DNA of 64,000 bases from Novosphingobium profundi (GCF_018491765.1 NZ_JABWCU010000010.1:62001-126000), one strand, 5' to 3'; positions 9,109 through 18,322 are shown, numbered from the stretch's first letter. A program made the numbers and translations. The notes: generated by a model from the sequence alone, not told the origin.

Positions 9109-9978
9109 TCAGGCGTGCAGGGTGCCCTCGGCGCAGGTCACGCACTGGCCGCCGACCTGGATCGTTCCGGCCGGCGTCACGCCCAGGAGGATGCGGCCAT
9201 CGCGCCCCACGCAGCCGCCCTGCGTGGCGAGATAGCGCAAGCTCTCGGGCAGCAGGTCGTAGTGCTGGCGAAAGGCCGCGACGCTGCCGTTGCCGCTGCC
9301 GCAGACCGGATCCTCGGCGATCCCGCAGGAAGGGGCGAAGGAACGCACCTCGATCTCGGCGGTCGCGTCCGGCGCGTGGGCGCCGAACACGGTGACGCCG
9401 GTCGCGCCGACGCGGCGCTCGAAGGTGGCCATGCGCGCGAAGTCCGGGGTGAGGGCAAGGACGGTTTCGGCGTGCGCGACGCGGGCGACCACCCAGACCG
9501 CGCCGACATCGACGATCGCGGGCGGGTGGGCGCGGTCGACCTCGCCTCCCAGCACGCTTTCGAGCGCGTCGATCTCGGCGGGGGCAAGCGGCGTGATGCG
9601 CGGCTCGGGCAGTTCGAGGTGGACCAACCGTTCGGGCCCCTCGCCTTCGATCGCGATGCGCACCAGCCCCTTGGCGCATTCCTGCACGAGGACGCCGTCG
9701 CGTGGCTGCACGCGGCCCGCCGAGAGCAGCGCGTGCGCGCTCCCCAGCGTGGGGTGGCCGGCGAAGGGCAGCTCGGACAGCGGCGTGAAGATGCGCAAGG
9801 TGTAGTCGGCCCCGGCCTGCGTTGCGGGCAGGACGAAGGTGGTCTCGGACAAGTTGGTCCAGTTGGCGATCGCCTGCATCTGCGCGGTGTCGAGGCCCTG
9901 TGCGTCAAGGATCACGGCAACGGGATTGCCCTTGAACGGTTCGGCGCTGAAGGCATCGACGACAGTGTAGGCGCGCAT
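9109..9978 (-). CDS. PhzF family isomerase-like protein
   Basis: The start ATG at 9978 has GGAG eight bases upstream. The 289-residue length and the two-lobed PhzF fold are typical. It has an N-terminal DAF..PFKGNPVAV, the catalytic Glu45 in NLSETTFV, PFAGHPTLGSAHAL near residue 75, and a second-lobe CGIAEDPVCGSGNG. The family catalyses proton shifts or epimerisations on small acids, and many members have no known substrate. It lies 91 nt downstream of the LysR gene on the same strand, so it may be that regulator's target or co-transcribed with it. Confidence 0.85.
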   Translation of the reverse strand: MRAYTVVDAFSAEPFKGNPVAVILDAQGLDTAQMQAIANWTNLSETTFVLPATQAGADYTLRIFTPLSELPFAGHPTLGSAHALLSAGRVQPRDGVLVQECAKGLVRIAIEGEGPERLVHLELPEPRITPLAPAEIDALESVLGGEVDRAHPPAIVDVGAVWVVARVAHAETVLALTPDFARMATFERRVGATGVTVFGAHAPDATAEIEVRSFAPSCGIAEDPVCGSGNGSVAAFRQHYDLLPESLRYLATQGGCVGRDGRILLGVTPAGTIQVGGQCVTCAEGTLHA

Positions 9979-10069
9979 GGATCGGCTCCGCGGATCTTGG
10001 AATCGGGCCCGCATGTATAGGCCCGCCTCGGCAAAGGTCCACTCCGCACGGGCGAAGGAAACAGGCGCC

Positions 10070-10981
10070 TCAGCGGCGCGCCTCTTCGGCGAGCAGCTTG
10101 GTGAAGTTGCGCAAGGGCATCGAGGCGGCGACGCTGCGGCGGGTGAAGGCGAGGGCCTGGCGCTGCGTGACGAGGGCGCTTGCGCCGAGGCGAACCAGCG
10201 CGCCCGCCGCGATATCGTGCGCGAGCACTTCGGCGCCGATCAGGCAGACGAAGTCGTCCGCGCGCAGCAGGCCGCGGGCAAGGTCGCTCGATTCGGCGCG
10301 CAGCGTGTAGCCCGGCGGGGCAAGCTGGGCACGCGCGAAGACCGCATGGATCATGTCGAGCCGGGCCGAACGGCGTGGAATGATCCAGGGGTAGGCGGCG
10401 AGATCGGCCAGGCCGACGTGGACGAGGCGGGTCAGCGGATGGCCGGCGCGCACGACCAGCGCGTCGCTTTCCTGGCCGAGCGGCCGGGCGGTGAGGCGCG
10501 GATCGGGCTGGGGAGCGGTTTCGGGCGCGCTGACGACGAGGTCGAGGGTCCCTTCGGCCAGCGTGTCGAGCAGGCTTTCCGACAAGCCGACCTCGACCGA
10601 GATCGCCACCTGCGGCCAGCGGCGGCGGAAACGCGCGATGGTGCGCGCGAGCAGCCCTTGGGCAAGGCTGGGGCTGGCGCCGAGCGCAAGGTGCGGGGCC
10701 TGCGCCCGGTCGAAGGCGTCGAGTTCGGCCTGGGCGAGCGCGAATTCCGAAAGGATCGCGCGGGCGTGCGGGGCGAGCCGCTCGGCATGGGGCGTAGGCC
10801 GCGCCCCGGCGCGCCCGCGCTCGAACAGCGTAACGCCCAACGCGCGCTCAAGCGCCTGGATGCCCTTGCTGATCGCGGGCTGGCTGAGGCCGGTGCGCTG
10901 CGCGGCCTGCGCGTAGCTTCCCCCCTCGAGCACGGCGAGGAACTGGCGCAGCCGCGCAGGATCGACGTGGCTGAAATTCAT
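10070..10981 (-). CDS. LysR family transcriptional regulator
   Basis: The 303-residue length is typical. The N-terminal winged helix-turn-helix (about residues 8-65) reads LRQFLAVLEGGSYAQAAQRT then LSQPAISKGIQALERALGVTLFER; a substrate-binding domain follows. The gene is divergent from the 11084-13291 operon, with a perfect TTATCGATAA palindrome in the 102-nt gap, so it is the likely regulator of that operon. Its inducer is unknown. Confidence 0.88.
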   Translation of the reverse strand: MNFSHVDPARLRQFLAVLEGGSYAQAAQRTGLSQPAISKGIQALERALGVTLFERGRAGARPTPHAERLAPHARAILSEFALAQAELDAFDRAQAPHLALGASPSLAQGLLARTIARFRRRWPQVAISVEVGLSESLLDTLAEGTLDLVVSAPETAPQPDPRLTARPLGQESDALVVRAGHPLTRLVHVGLADLAAYPWIIPRRSARLDMIHAVFARAQLAPPGYTLRAESSDLARGLLRADDFVCLIGAEVLAHDIAAGALVRLGASALVTQRQALAFTRRSVAASMPLRNFTKLLAEEARR

Positions 10982-10990
10982 AACCAGAAG

Positions 10991-11000
10991 TTATCGATAA
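10991..11000. promoter_or_regulatory. TTATCGATAA palindrome between divergent genes
   Basis: This perfect 10-bp palindrome is 10 nt upstream of the LysR start and about 85 nt upstream of the divergent operon. LysR proteins typically bind dyads in this position, so it is a candidate autoregulatory site. Confidence 0.35.
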
Positions 11001-11083
11001 TGCGCGAATTGGCAATGGATGATGCCGCCCCGGCGTGAAATCGTGTTCCCGATCACATTGCACAAGGGAGGAGACGCGCCGCC

Positions 11084-11350
11084 ATGACCAGCGAGGCCAC
11101 AGACCCGCAGGACCCGCAGCCGATCGGCACCAGCCTGGCCGACCGCAGCTTGCGGATCACCACCGCACTCAGCGCCGAAGTCGTCGTCCTGCGCGAGCGG
11201 CTGGCGATCCTCGAGCAGGTGCTGGCCGAAAACGGACTGATCGGGGCCGGTGCGCTCGATGGCTACGTGGCCTCCGACGCGCTTGCGGCCCGCTTCAAGC
11301 AGCAGCGCGCGGGGTTCCTCGCGCGCGTCTTCGGCGCCCTGCGCGCCTGA
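11084..11350 (+). CDS. Small coiled-coil protein, unknown function
   Basis: The ATG follows GGGAGGAG at good spacing. The 88-residue product has no signal peptide or membrane segment. Residues 20-50 (ALSAEVVVLRERLAILEQVL) form a likely amphipathic coiled coil, and the C-terminus ends in basic/hydrophobic FLARVFGALRA. I do not recognise the family. Its stop is 16 nt before the methyltransferase start, and the SDR overlaps that gene, so the three form an operon. A small accessory or oligomerisation subunit of the methyltransferase is conceivable but unproven. Confidence 0.75.
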   Translation: MTSEATDPQDPQPIGTSLADRSLRITTALSAEVVVLRERLAILEQVLAENGLIGAGALDGYVASDALAARFKQQRAGFLARVFGALRA

Positions 11351-11366
11351 CAGGAGGAGATTCGGC

Positions 11367-12491
11367 ATGCCCCCCGCCCCCCACGCCATGATGCTCACAG
11401 CCGCCAGCGACCTCGCCACGCGCGAGGCTTTCTGGGGCGAATTGCAGACGTTTCTCGAGGCCGACGTGCGCCCCCGCCTGCGGCCCCATTACGAGCACGT
11501 CGTCGCGCCCGCGCTCGGCCCGGCGGCCGATCGCCATGCGATTGCCGGGGCCATGCTCGACTATCCCGCCACGCGCGCCTGGTACGTCGCGCGCACGCAG
11601 GCCCAGCGCCAGGCTTTCGATACCTCGCGCGCGATCGTCGACAGCCAGCTCGACGCACTGTCCGCGCAGCTCGAGGCGCTCGGCAATGGCCCCGCAAGGC
11701 TCGAACTCGATCCCGACCTCGCCTTTCCCGACTATGTCGAGCGCGAAGCGCACAACATGGCGGGTGGCTATGCCGACGAGGACTGCGGGCATTTCTTCGC
11801 GGCAGGCGCGGCCTATGACCGTGCCCTGGCGATCCACCGTGTGGCCGCCATGGGCCCGCTGGTCGACGACGTCGGCCACTCGATCGTCGCGCGGCTTCGC
11901 GAGGCTTTCCCCGACTTCGCGCCCCACCGCGTACTCGAAATGGGCTGCACCGTCGGTCACACGCTGTTGCCTTTCAAGCAGGCCTGGCCCGAGGCCGAGG
12001 TGATCGGCATCGACGTGGCCGCGCCCGGCCTCGTCTTCGGCGCGGCGCGCGCCTCCGCGCTGGGCGCCGAGGTTACCTTCAGCCAGCGCAACGCCGAGGC
12101 GACCGGCTACCCTGCGGGCAGCTTCGATCTCGTCTTCTCGCGTATTCTCCTCCACGAGACCTGCGAGGAGGCGACCCGCGCGATCTTTCGCGAGTGCCAC
12201 CGCCTGCTGCGTCCGGGCGGGATCATGTTCCACTCCGACGCGCCGCCTTTCGACGAGCTCGATCCCTATACCCAGAGCCTTCGTGACTGGGACATCCGCT
12301 TCAACGCCGAACCCTTCATGGAGGGCTATTACGCGATGGACCTCGAGGCGGAATTCGCGCGCGCGGGCTTTGCAGCCGAGGACTGCTTTCGCCTCTACGC
12401 GCCCAGTCTGATCGTGGCGCGTGGGTACCGGGCCGAGGAGACCCGCACGCGGGGCGGGCGCTACTTCCTTGCCGGAGCGCGCAAGTCATGA
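11367..12491 (+). CDS. Class I SAM-dependent methyltransferase with N-terminal extension
   Basis: The ATG at 11367 sits seven bases after AGGAGGAG. The 374-residue protein has an uncharacterised alpha-helical region of about 180 residues, then a Rossmann methyltransferase domain. SAM motif I reads VLEMGCTVGHTLLPF, motif II is VIGIDVAAPGL, then SFDLVFSRILLHE and a post-motif RLLRPGGIMFHSD. It transfers methyl from SAM to an unknown acceptor. The final four bases overlap the SDR start (ATGA), so the two products are probably made together and act in one pathway. Confidence 0.82.
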   Translation: MPPAPHAMMLTAASDLATREAFWGELQTFLEADVRPRLRPHYEHVVAPALGPAADRHAIAGAMLDYPATRAWYVARTQAQRQAFDTSRAIVDSQLDALSAQLEALGNGPARLELDPDLAFPDYVEREAHNMAGGYADEDCGHFFAAGAAYDRALAIHRVAAMGPLVDDVGHSIVARLREAFPDFAPHRVLEMGCTVGHTLLPFKQAWPEAEVIGIDVAAPGLVFGAARASALGAEVTFSQRNAEATGYPAGSFDLVFSRILLHETCEEATRAIFRECHRLLRPGGIMFHSDAPPFDELDPYTQSLRDWDIRFNAEPFMEGYYAMDLEAEFARAGFAAEDCFRLYAPSLIVARGYRAEETRTRGGRYFLAGARKS

Positions 12492-13291
12492 CGGCGCAGG
12501 CCATCGACCTTTCGGGCAAAGTCGCGCTGGTGACCGGGGCCGGTCGGCCGCGCGGGCTTGGCGCCGGGATTGCGCGCTGCCTGGCTGGCGCCGGTGCGCG
12601 GATCGTCGTGTGCGACCGGGACGAGGCCGGGGTTGCCGCGCTCGCCGAAGAGATCGGAGCAAGGGGCGGCGAGGCGCTCGCCTGCCGGGCCGACGTCACC
12701 TGCGAGGAGGACGTGGCCGCGCTTGTCGACGCGGCCGTGGCGCACTTCGGCGGGCTCGACATCCTCGTCAACAACGCCGGGATCGGTGATCGGGTGGGCC
12801 CGGTCGAGCAGTTCGCCGTCGAGGATTGGGATGCGGTGCTCGCGGTCAACCTCAAGGGCGCGTTCCTGGGCATCAAGCACGCCGCGCGCGCGATGATCGC
12901 GCGCGGGACGGGCGGGCGGATCATCTCGATCGGCTCGCAGGCCTCCAAGTCGGGGGTCTCGCTGATGGCGGCCTACGCCGCCTCCAAGCACGGGCTGATC
13001 GGGCTCACCCGCTCGGCCGCGATCGAGCTTGGCCGGCACGGCATTACCGTCAACGCGGTCTGCCCCAACCACATTCCCAACGACCTGGGCGACTGGCAGC
13101 GCGAAACACTGGCACAGGCGCGCGGGTGGAGCATGGAGGACTACTGGAGCCGTTTTCGCGCGCGCGTCCCTTTGGGGCGCACCGGCTCGGTCGAAGATGC
13201 CGCCAGGGCCTGCCTGTTTCTAGCCTCCGACCTTGCGGACTACATCACCGGCGAGGCGCTCAACGTCTCGGGCGGCGAGGAATACCACTGA
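12488..13291 (+). CDS. SDR family oxidoreductase
   Basis: This classical short-chain dehydrogenase/reductase has 267 residues. The nucleotide-binding TGAGRPRGLGAGIA motif is near residue 17, NNAG near 92, the catalytic Ser is in ISIGSQ, and the YAASK motif gives Tyr and Lys. An acidic residue after beta-2 (VVCDRDE) suggests NAD preference. It is translationally coupled to the methyltransferase gene. A neighbouring-gene substrate (alcohol or ketone) is likely, but its identity is not visible. Confidence 0.87.
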   Translation: MTAQAIDLSGKVALVTGAGRPRGLGAGIARCLAGAGARIVVCDRDEAGVAALAEEIGARGGEALACRADVTCEEDVAALVDAAVAHFGGLDILVNNAGIGDRVGPVEQFAVEDWDAVLAVNLKGAFLGIKHAARAMIARGTGGRIISIGSQASKSGVSLMAAYAASKHGLIGLTRSAAIELGRHGITVNAVCPNHIPNDLGDWQRETLAQARGWSMEDYWSRFRARVPLGRTGSVEDAARACLFLASDLADYITGEALNVSGGEEYH

Positions 13292-13318
13292 ACCCCAGCC
13301 GCAGCGGACGTGGCGGGG

Positions 13319-14281
13319 TTACTCGTCCTGCCCGGATTCGAGCGAGAGGTGAACGTTGAAGCGGTCCGAGCGGTAGTGCGCGTAAGTGCGTAGGAACGGC
13401 ACGCCCAGGCGGTCGAACACCGTGCGGGTGACGCGCAGCACCGCGGAAAGCGGCTCGACGCCGAGCGCTTCGACCAGCGAAGCGTCGGCGAGCATCGCGC
13501 CGATGGTCTGCTCGGCCCGGTGGGCGACGAAGCCGCTGGCCTTGAGCACGCTCAGCAGTGCGTCGCCCTCGAGCCGGTCGACCGTCATCAGCGAGGCGAG
13601 CTCCTCGGTGACATAGCTCACGATCAGCCCGATCGGCAGGTCGTCGAGCAGCCGCACGCGCGTCACGCGCACCACCGGCGATCCGGGAGGCACCTTGAGC
13701 GCCTCCGAAATGATGTCGGTGCTGGGGCGGGTTTCCACGCTCATCACCCGCACCTTGGTGCGCGCGTTCAGCGAAAGCAGCGAATCGACCGCGTTGTCGA
13801 TGTCGGCGCTGACCGGCTTGGCCGGGGTCTGGAACACGACCCGCGCCGCCTTGCTGCGCTGGCGCTGGATGTAGCCGTTCTCGGCGAGGTCCTTCATCAC
13901 CCGCCGCGCGGTGATGCGCGAGACTTCGAAAAGGTCGGAGATCGCGTTCTCGGTGGGCATGACCGAACCGTAGGGGCGCTGGCCACACAGGATCTCGTCG
14001 CGCAAGCGCAGGTAGATCTGGTAGTAGAGGGGCACTGCGCTCTCGCGGTCGAGTACGCCCGCGCCCACCGGGACGTGGAGGGGAAAGGCCACCCGGAAAC
14101 CCTCGCGCTCCAGCGCACTTGCGGGCTGGCCCATTTGCTGGCCCATTGGCTGGCCGATTGGCTGGATTGCCGAGACGTCGGGCATTGGGCCGACCTCGGC
14201 AAATTGCGCGTGCGGCGAGTCCGGCTCGGGATCGAACATCCCCAGGATGATCGACATGTCAGGCTTGGCCGGGTTCTGCAT
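13319..14281 (-). CDS. GntR family regulator with UTRA domain
   Basis: The 320-residue protein has a GntR winged helix (about residues 85-155: PLYYQIYLRLRDEI, VSRITARRVMKDLAENGYI) and a C-terminal UTRA ligand-binding domain (SPVVRVTRVR, then TYAHYRSDRFNV). The first about 80 residues are an unusual low-complexity extension with a PIGQPMGQQMGQP repeat; an internal start closer to the DNA-binding domain remains possible. It is divergent from the MFS-oxidase-bicupin operon, with the palindrome GGTATA-N4-TATACC between them. A closely matching site precedes the TonB receptor at 22406, so it probably represses both. Confidence 0.85.
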   Translation of the reverse strand: MQNPAKPDMSIILGMFDPEPDSPHAQFAEVGPMPDVSAIQPIGQPMGQQMGQPASALEREGFRVAFPLHVPVGAGVLDRESAVPLYYQIYLRLRDEILCGQRPYGSVMPTENAISDLFEVSRITARRVMKDLAENGYIQRQRSKAARVVFQTPAKPVSADIDNAVDSLLSLNARTKVRVMSVETRPSTDIISEALKVPPGSPVVRVTRVRLLDDLPIGLIVSYVTEELASLMTVDRLEGDALLSVLKASGFVAHRAEQTIGAMLADASLVEALGVEPLSAVLRVTRTVFDRLGVPFLRTYAHYRSDRFNVHLSLESGQDE

Positions 14282-14417
14282 GGGTCGTGCTCCAGATATT
14301 CCCCGCGTCGGCGACTGCGGCCGACCGGGCCATGTCGACCGTCGAGATCGGCGACGGGGTTCGCGTGCCTATCCGTTTGCATCGGAATCGACAAATTTCC
14401 AGTTCATGTTATCCAAA

Positions 14418-14433
14418 GGTATATTGTTATACC
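14418..14433. promoter_or_regulatory. Candidate GntR operator GGTATA-N4-TATACC
   Basis: A 16-bp inverted repeat with perfect 6-bp arms and centre TTGT lies between the GntR gene and the divergent MFS gene. Read on the minus strand it matches 13 of 16 bases of the site at 22446-22461. TATATT inside it could be the -10 box of the MFS promoter, which would fit repression by occlusion. Confidence 0.6.
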
Positions 14434-14488
14434 ACTAGGTGATAGCCTCGAGGCCGACAGGGGTCGATTACGGAGGCCGTAAAGCGCC

Positions 14489-15865
14489 ATGAACGCAAGC
14501 GAGGCAATTCAGGAGGGCACCACGAACCGGGCGCGCGCGCGGCGCGATCATGGTGGCTGGCCCGACATCCGCTACGCCTGGTACGTCCTTGCGCTGCTGA
14601 CGCTGGCCTATGCGCTGGCCATTCTCGACCGGGTCTCGATCGCGCTCCTGATCGAGCCGCTGCAGGCTTCGCTGCACATCGACGACACGCAGTTCGGGCT
14701 CTTGCAGGGGCTGGCCTTCTCGATGGTCTACAGCCTGCTCGGCCTGCCGCTCGGCCTGCTGAGCGACCGGCGCCGGCGCATGACAATCCTGGTCGCCGGG
14801 CTGGCGCTGTGGTCGCTGGCGACGATCGGCTGTTCGCTGGCCACGACTTTCCACGAGCTGTTCTTCGCCCGCATGCTGGTGGGCGTGGGCGAAGCCGCGC
14901 TGGTGCCCGTCGCCAGTTCGCTGATCGCGGATTTCTTCGCGCCCGCGATCCGGCCCAAGGCCTATGGCATCTTCGTTACCGGAAGTTCGCTCGGCACGGC
15001 TGCCGCGATGGCGCTGGGCGGGCTGTTCCTGGGCTGGGCCGACGGCCTGATCGCGGGGCTTCCCCGCCTGTTCGGCGCGATGGAGCCCTGGCAGATCGTG
15101 TTCATCCTGTGCGGCGCGCCCGGCCTCGTGCTGGCGCTGCTGCTTGCGGTGACGGGCCGCGAGCCCGTGCGGCAGGGCGGGCACGCGCCAACGCAGGGGT
15201 TGAGCGTGGGGCCATTGCTCGCGCTGTTCCGCCAACGTCCCGCCGCTTTCGGCCTGTTCATGCTCGGCTCGGTGCTCAACCTGGTCTGCGTCTACGCCAT
15301 CGTCGGATGGTTTCCCGCGCTGTTCATCCGCGCGCACGGGTGGGACGCAGGGTGGACCGGCAAGGTGCTGGGCATGGTCGGGCTGCCGGTCTCGATCTTT
15401 GCCGCGCTCAACAGCGGCTGGGTGATCGCCTGGCTGACCCGGCGCGGCCATGCGGATGCGCCGGTGCTCTGCGCGATGGGCTGCGCGCTCTCGATGGTGG
15501 TGTTCGGCACGCTTGCCTGCCTCGCGCCGAGCGGGGGCTGGGCGCTGGTGGGCTACGCGCTCAACGCGCTGTTCGTGAACTGGAACACCTCGGCGGTCTA
15601 TTCGGGCTTCGCGCAAATTACCCCCAATTCCTTGCGCGCGCAGATCATTGCACTGCAGACGATCGCCTCGGGCCTGATCGCGCTGACGCTGGGCAATTTC
15701 CTCGTCGGCTATCTCTCCGACACCTTGTTCACGGGCCCCGCCGGCATCGCCTGGTCGCTTGGCTGCGTGTTCTTCGTCTGCGGCCTTGCCGCGCTTGGCG
15801 TCCTTGCGGGGGCCCGGCGCGGCTTTCGCGCGGCCGCACGTGATCTCTCCGGAAAGGAAGCCTGA
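14489..15865 (+). CDS. MFS transporter
   Basis: The 458-residue protein has twelve predicted membrane segments beginning at about residue 30. The loop 2-3 signature is GLPLGLLSDRRRR, and FARMLVGVGEAALVPVASSLIADFF is the motif typical of the spinster/hexuronate-like MFS branches. It is the first gene after the GntR operator, and its stop overlaps the start of the FAD oxidase gene (TGATG). It should carry the pathway substrate or an intermediate across the inner membrane; the substrate is unknown. Confidence 0.85.
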   Translation: MNASEAIQEGTTNRARARRDHGGWPDIRYAWYVLALLTLAYALAILDRVSIALLIEPLQASLHIDDTQFGLLQGLAFSMVYSLLGLPLGLLSDRRRRMTILVAGLALWSLATIGCSLATTFHELFFARMLVGVGEAALVPVASSLIADFFAPAIRPKAYGIFVTGSSLGTAAAMALGGLFLGWADGLIAGLPRLFGAMEPWQIVFILCGAPGLVLALLLAVTGREPVRQGGHAPTQGLSVGPLLALFRQRPAAFGLFMLGSVLNLVCVYAIVGWFPALFIRAHGWDAGWTGKVLGMVGLPVSIFAALNSGWVIAWLTRRGHADAPVLCAMGCALSMVVFGTLACLAPSGGWALVGYALNALFVNWNTSAVYSGFAQITPNSLRAQIIALQTIASGLIALTLGNFLVGYLSDTLFTGPAGIAWSLGCVFFVCGLAALGVLAGARRGFRAAARDLSGKEA

Positions 15866-17448
15866 TGACCACGGCCGATGTTGCCGCCCTCGTTGCCGAC
15901 TTGCGCGCACGGCTGGGCGAGACGGAACTGCGCACCGATCCGGAGGCGCTCGCGCTCCACGGCTCGGACCTGCTCGAAGGCGGCGGGGACTGCCGCATGG
16001 TCGTGCGCCCGTCCAGCGTCGAGCAGCTGGCGGCGGCGGTGGCACGGATCGGCGCGGCGGGGCTGGCGATGGCCCCGCGCGGCGGCGGCCTTACCTACGT
16101 GCGCGGCTATGTCCCGCAGGCGCGCCCCTTCGCCGCGATCGACCTTGCCGGGCTGAACCGCATCGTTTCGATCAGCGAGGAGGACATGGTCATCACCGTC
16201 GAGGCGGGGGTGACCTGGCGCCAGATCCACGAGGCGCTGACCCCGCTCGGCCTGCGGCTGCCCTTTTTCGGCACCTTTTCGGGCGCACGCGCGACGGTGG
16301 GAGGGGGGCTTTCCAACGGTGCGCTTTTCCTGGGCACCGCGCGCCATGTCTCGGCGGCCGAAACGGTGGTCGGGCTCGAGGTGGTGCTGGCCGACGGTTC
16401 GCTCCTCCACACCGGGCAGAAGGCAGTGGCAAACGCGCCGCTGCCCTTCATGCGCACGTTCGGGCCCGACACCACCGGGCTGTTCCTCCACGATGCGGGC
16501 GCGCTCGGCATCAAGGCGCGCGCGAGCCTGCGCCTGATCCGCGCGCCGGGCCACACCGACTACCTCTCCTTCGGCTTTGCACGGCAGGCGGATGCGATCG
16601 CCACGCTTTGCGAGATCGCGCGCAGCGACCTGGCCGAGGACGCCTTCCTCACCGACCCCGACAAGACCCGCGCGGCCTTGTCCGCGCCCAGCGACCTCGC
16701 GCGCGACGCACGCACCCTGGGCAAGGTGATCCGGCAGGAGAAGGGGCTTCTCAAGGGCCTGAAGGCGGGCGCGAAACTGGTCATGGCGGGGCGCGACTTC
16801 ATCGAGGCGGGCTGCCACTCGGTCCACCTGGTGCTCGCCGGGCGCAGCGCCGAGGCGGTGGCCGCCGACAAGGTGGCCGCGCGCGCGATCGCGGCGCAGC
16901 ACGGCGCGCGCGAACTGCCCGATTCCATCCCGCGCGCGGGCCGCGCCGAGCTGTTCCAGCCCCTTGCCGGGATGATCGTGGGGCCTCAGGCAGACCGCTG
17001 GATCGCGCTCAACGCCAAAGTCCCCCACAGTGAAGCGGCGCGCCTGACCGAGGCGATCGAGGCGCTGCTGGCGCGCCACAAGGGCGCGCTCGAGGCAGCG
17101 GGCGTGATCGTCTCGCGCCTGCTGACGGTGATGGGCACGCACGCCTTCAGCTACGAGCCGGTGCTCAACTGGCGCGACGCCTGGCTGCCGCTCCACCACG
17201 CGATCCTGGACGGTGAGACCCGGCTGATCGAGCCCGACCCGGCCCCCGATGCGCGCGCGCTGGTGATGCAGGTGCGCGCCGAATTGATCGCGCTTTTTGC
17301 CGAGCTGGGCGCGGCCTCGAACCAGATCGGGCGGACCTATCCTTATGCCTCGGTGCTGCGCCCCGAGGCGCGCGGATTGCTGGAGGCGTTGAAGCAGGCG
17401 CTCGATCCGCGGGGGGTGATGAACCCCGGCGCGCTCGAACTGGCTTGA
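15865..17448 (+). CDS. FAD-binding oxidase, PCMH-type flavoenzyme
   Basis: The 527-residue protein starts one base inside the MFS stop. Residues about 45-225 form a PCMH/FAD-binding domain: RPSSVEQLAAAV, APRGGGLTYVRGY, VTVEAGVTW-like VITVEAGVTWRQIH, and GGGLSNGALFLG. A C-terminal substrate domain of the FAD-oxidase C/vanillyl-alcohol-oxidase-like class follows, ending in DPRGVMNPGALELA. Such enzymes oxidise hydroxy acids or phenolic alcohols. I cannot tell whether a covalent flavin His is present. It is the probable chemical core of the GntR-regulated operon. Confidence 0.83.
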   Translation: MTTADVAALVADLRARLGETELRTDPEALALHGSDLLEGGGDCRMVVRPSSVEQLAAAVARIGAAGLAMAPRGGGLTYVRGYVPQARPFAAIDLAGLNRIVSISEEDMVITVEAGVTWRQIHEALTPLGLRLPFFGTFSGARATVGGGLSNGALFLGTARHVSAAETVVGLEVVLADGSLLHTGQKAVANAPLPFMRTFGPDTTGLFLHDAGALGIKARASLRLIRAPGHTDYLSFGFARQADAIATLCEIARSDLAEDAFLTDPDKTRAALSAPSDLARDARTLGKVIRQEKGLLKGLKAGAKLVMAGRDFIEAGCHSVHLVLAGRSAEAVAADKVAARAIAAQHGARELPDSIPRAGRAELFQPLAGMIVGPQADRWIALNAKVPHSEAARLTEAIEALLARHKGALEAAGVIVSRLLTVMGTHAFSYEPVLNWRDAWLPLHHAILDGETRLIEPDPAPDARALVMQVRAELIALFAELGAASNQIGRTYPYASVLRPEARGLLEALKQALDPRGVMNPGALELA

Positions 17449-17467
17449 GGCCGGGAGAACGACGACC

Positions 17468-18289
17468 ATGGCCCGCGCGCACATTGAATTCGTCCAGACC
17501 CAGTCGCTTGCCTGGTCGCCCCGCGCCGATGGGGCCCTCGTCAAGGTGCTGAGCCGCGATCCCGCGACCGGGGAGGAAACCGCACTCGTCCGCTATCGGG
17601 CAGGTTTCACGGGCGCGGCCAACCGCGATGAGGCCGGGGCGGAGGAATTCTTCGTTCTTTCAGGAACGCTGGAGATCGACGGGCGCGCGCGCGGACACCA
17701 CGCCTATGGCTTCCTCCCGCAAGGCAGCGGCCTTGGGGCAAGGCATAGCGCCAGGGGCGCGGACCTGCTGGTGTTCCGCCACGCGCCGGGGGATCGCAAC
17801 GCGCAAGCCGGGCGCGCCGAGGTCCTTGCGCACGATACCCCGGCGATGGAATGGGACGTCTCGACCTACAACCCGGGCCTCTCGCACTTGCGCCTGGCGC
17901 GAAAGGTCCTGCGGCTCGGCCCTGGCGACAGCGGGCGCACGTTCCTCCTTGCGGGCATGCCGCACGGATTGCCCCGCGCCGAGGCACTGCCCGCCGAGTG
18001 GCACGACCACGCCGAGGAGATGTTCATGCTCCAGGGCACGATGTGGGCGCCTGAAGGCTGCCAGCGCCCCGGCGCCTACTTCTACCGGCCGCCGCGCATC
18101 GTCCACGGTCCCCACGTCTCGCGCGACGGCTTCTTCCAGATCATGCGCTCGCCCGGAGCGAACGAGATCGTCACCCACTGGACGAACGAGGCCTACCCGC
18201 TGCCGCTGGAGCCCGCCTTTCGGCCGATCCTGCCCGAGGGTAGTCCCGAAGAATGGGCGAGGTCGTTCGAAGGGGAAGTAAGCTGGTAG
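17468..18289 (+). CDS. Bicupin-like protein
   Basis: The 273-residue protein appears to contain two cupin halves. The N-terminal half has a weak metal motif (EEFFVLSGTLEIDGRARGHH). The C-terminal half has EWHDHAEEMFMLQGTM and YFYRPPRIVHGPH, which supply His/Glu ligands for a metal. Such small bicupins act as dioxygenases, isomerases or binding proteins. It lies 19 nt after the FAD oxidase and probably works on its product or cofactor; the reaction is unknown. A GC-rich hairpin follows its stop. Confidence 0.75.
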   Translation: MARAHIEFVQTQSLAWSPRADGALVKVLSRDPATGEETALVRYRAGFTGAANRDEAGAEEFFVLSGTLEIDGRARGHHAYGFLPQGSGLGARHSARGADLLVFRHAPGDRNAQAGRAEVLAHDTPAMEWDVSTYNPGLSHLRLARKVLRLGPGDSGRTFLLAGMPHGLPRAEALPAEWHDHAEEMFMLQGTMWAPEGCQRPGAYFYRPPRIVHGPHVSRDGFFQIMRSPGANEIVTHWTNEAYPLPLEPAFRPILPEGSPEEWARSFEGEVSW

Positions 18290-18301
18290 CAAGCTGATTT
18301 T

Positions 18302-18322
18302 CAAGGGGTTTACCACCCCTTG
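18302..18322 (+). terminator. Hairpin downstream of the bicupin gene
   Basis: A perfect 8-bp stem (CAAGGGGT, loop TTACC, ACCCCTTG) begins 12 nt after the stop. There is no strong T-run, so its termination role is probable rather than certain. Confidence 0.5.

Noticed and set aside
14125..14165. Short GGCTGGCC(C/G)ATT repeats as a possible CRISPR or iteron
   Set aside because: The units are 12-15 nt, in frame inside the GntR gene, and encode QPMGQ repeats; there are no spacers.
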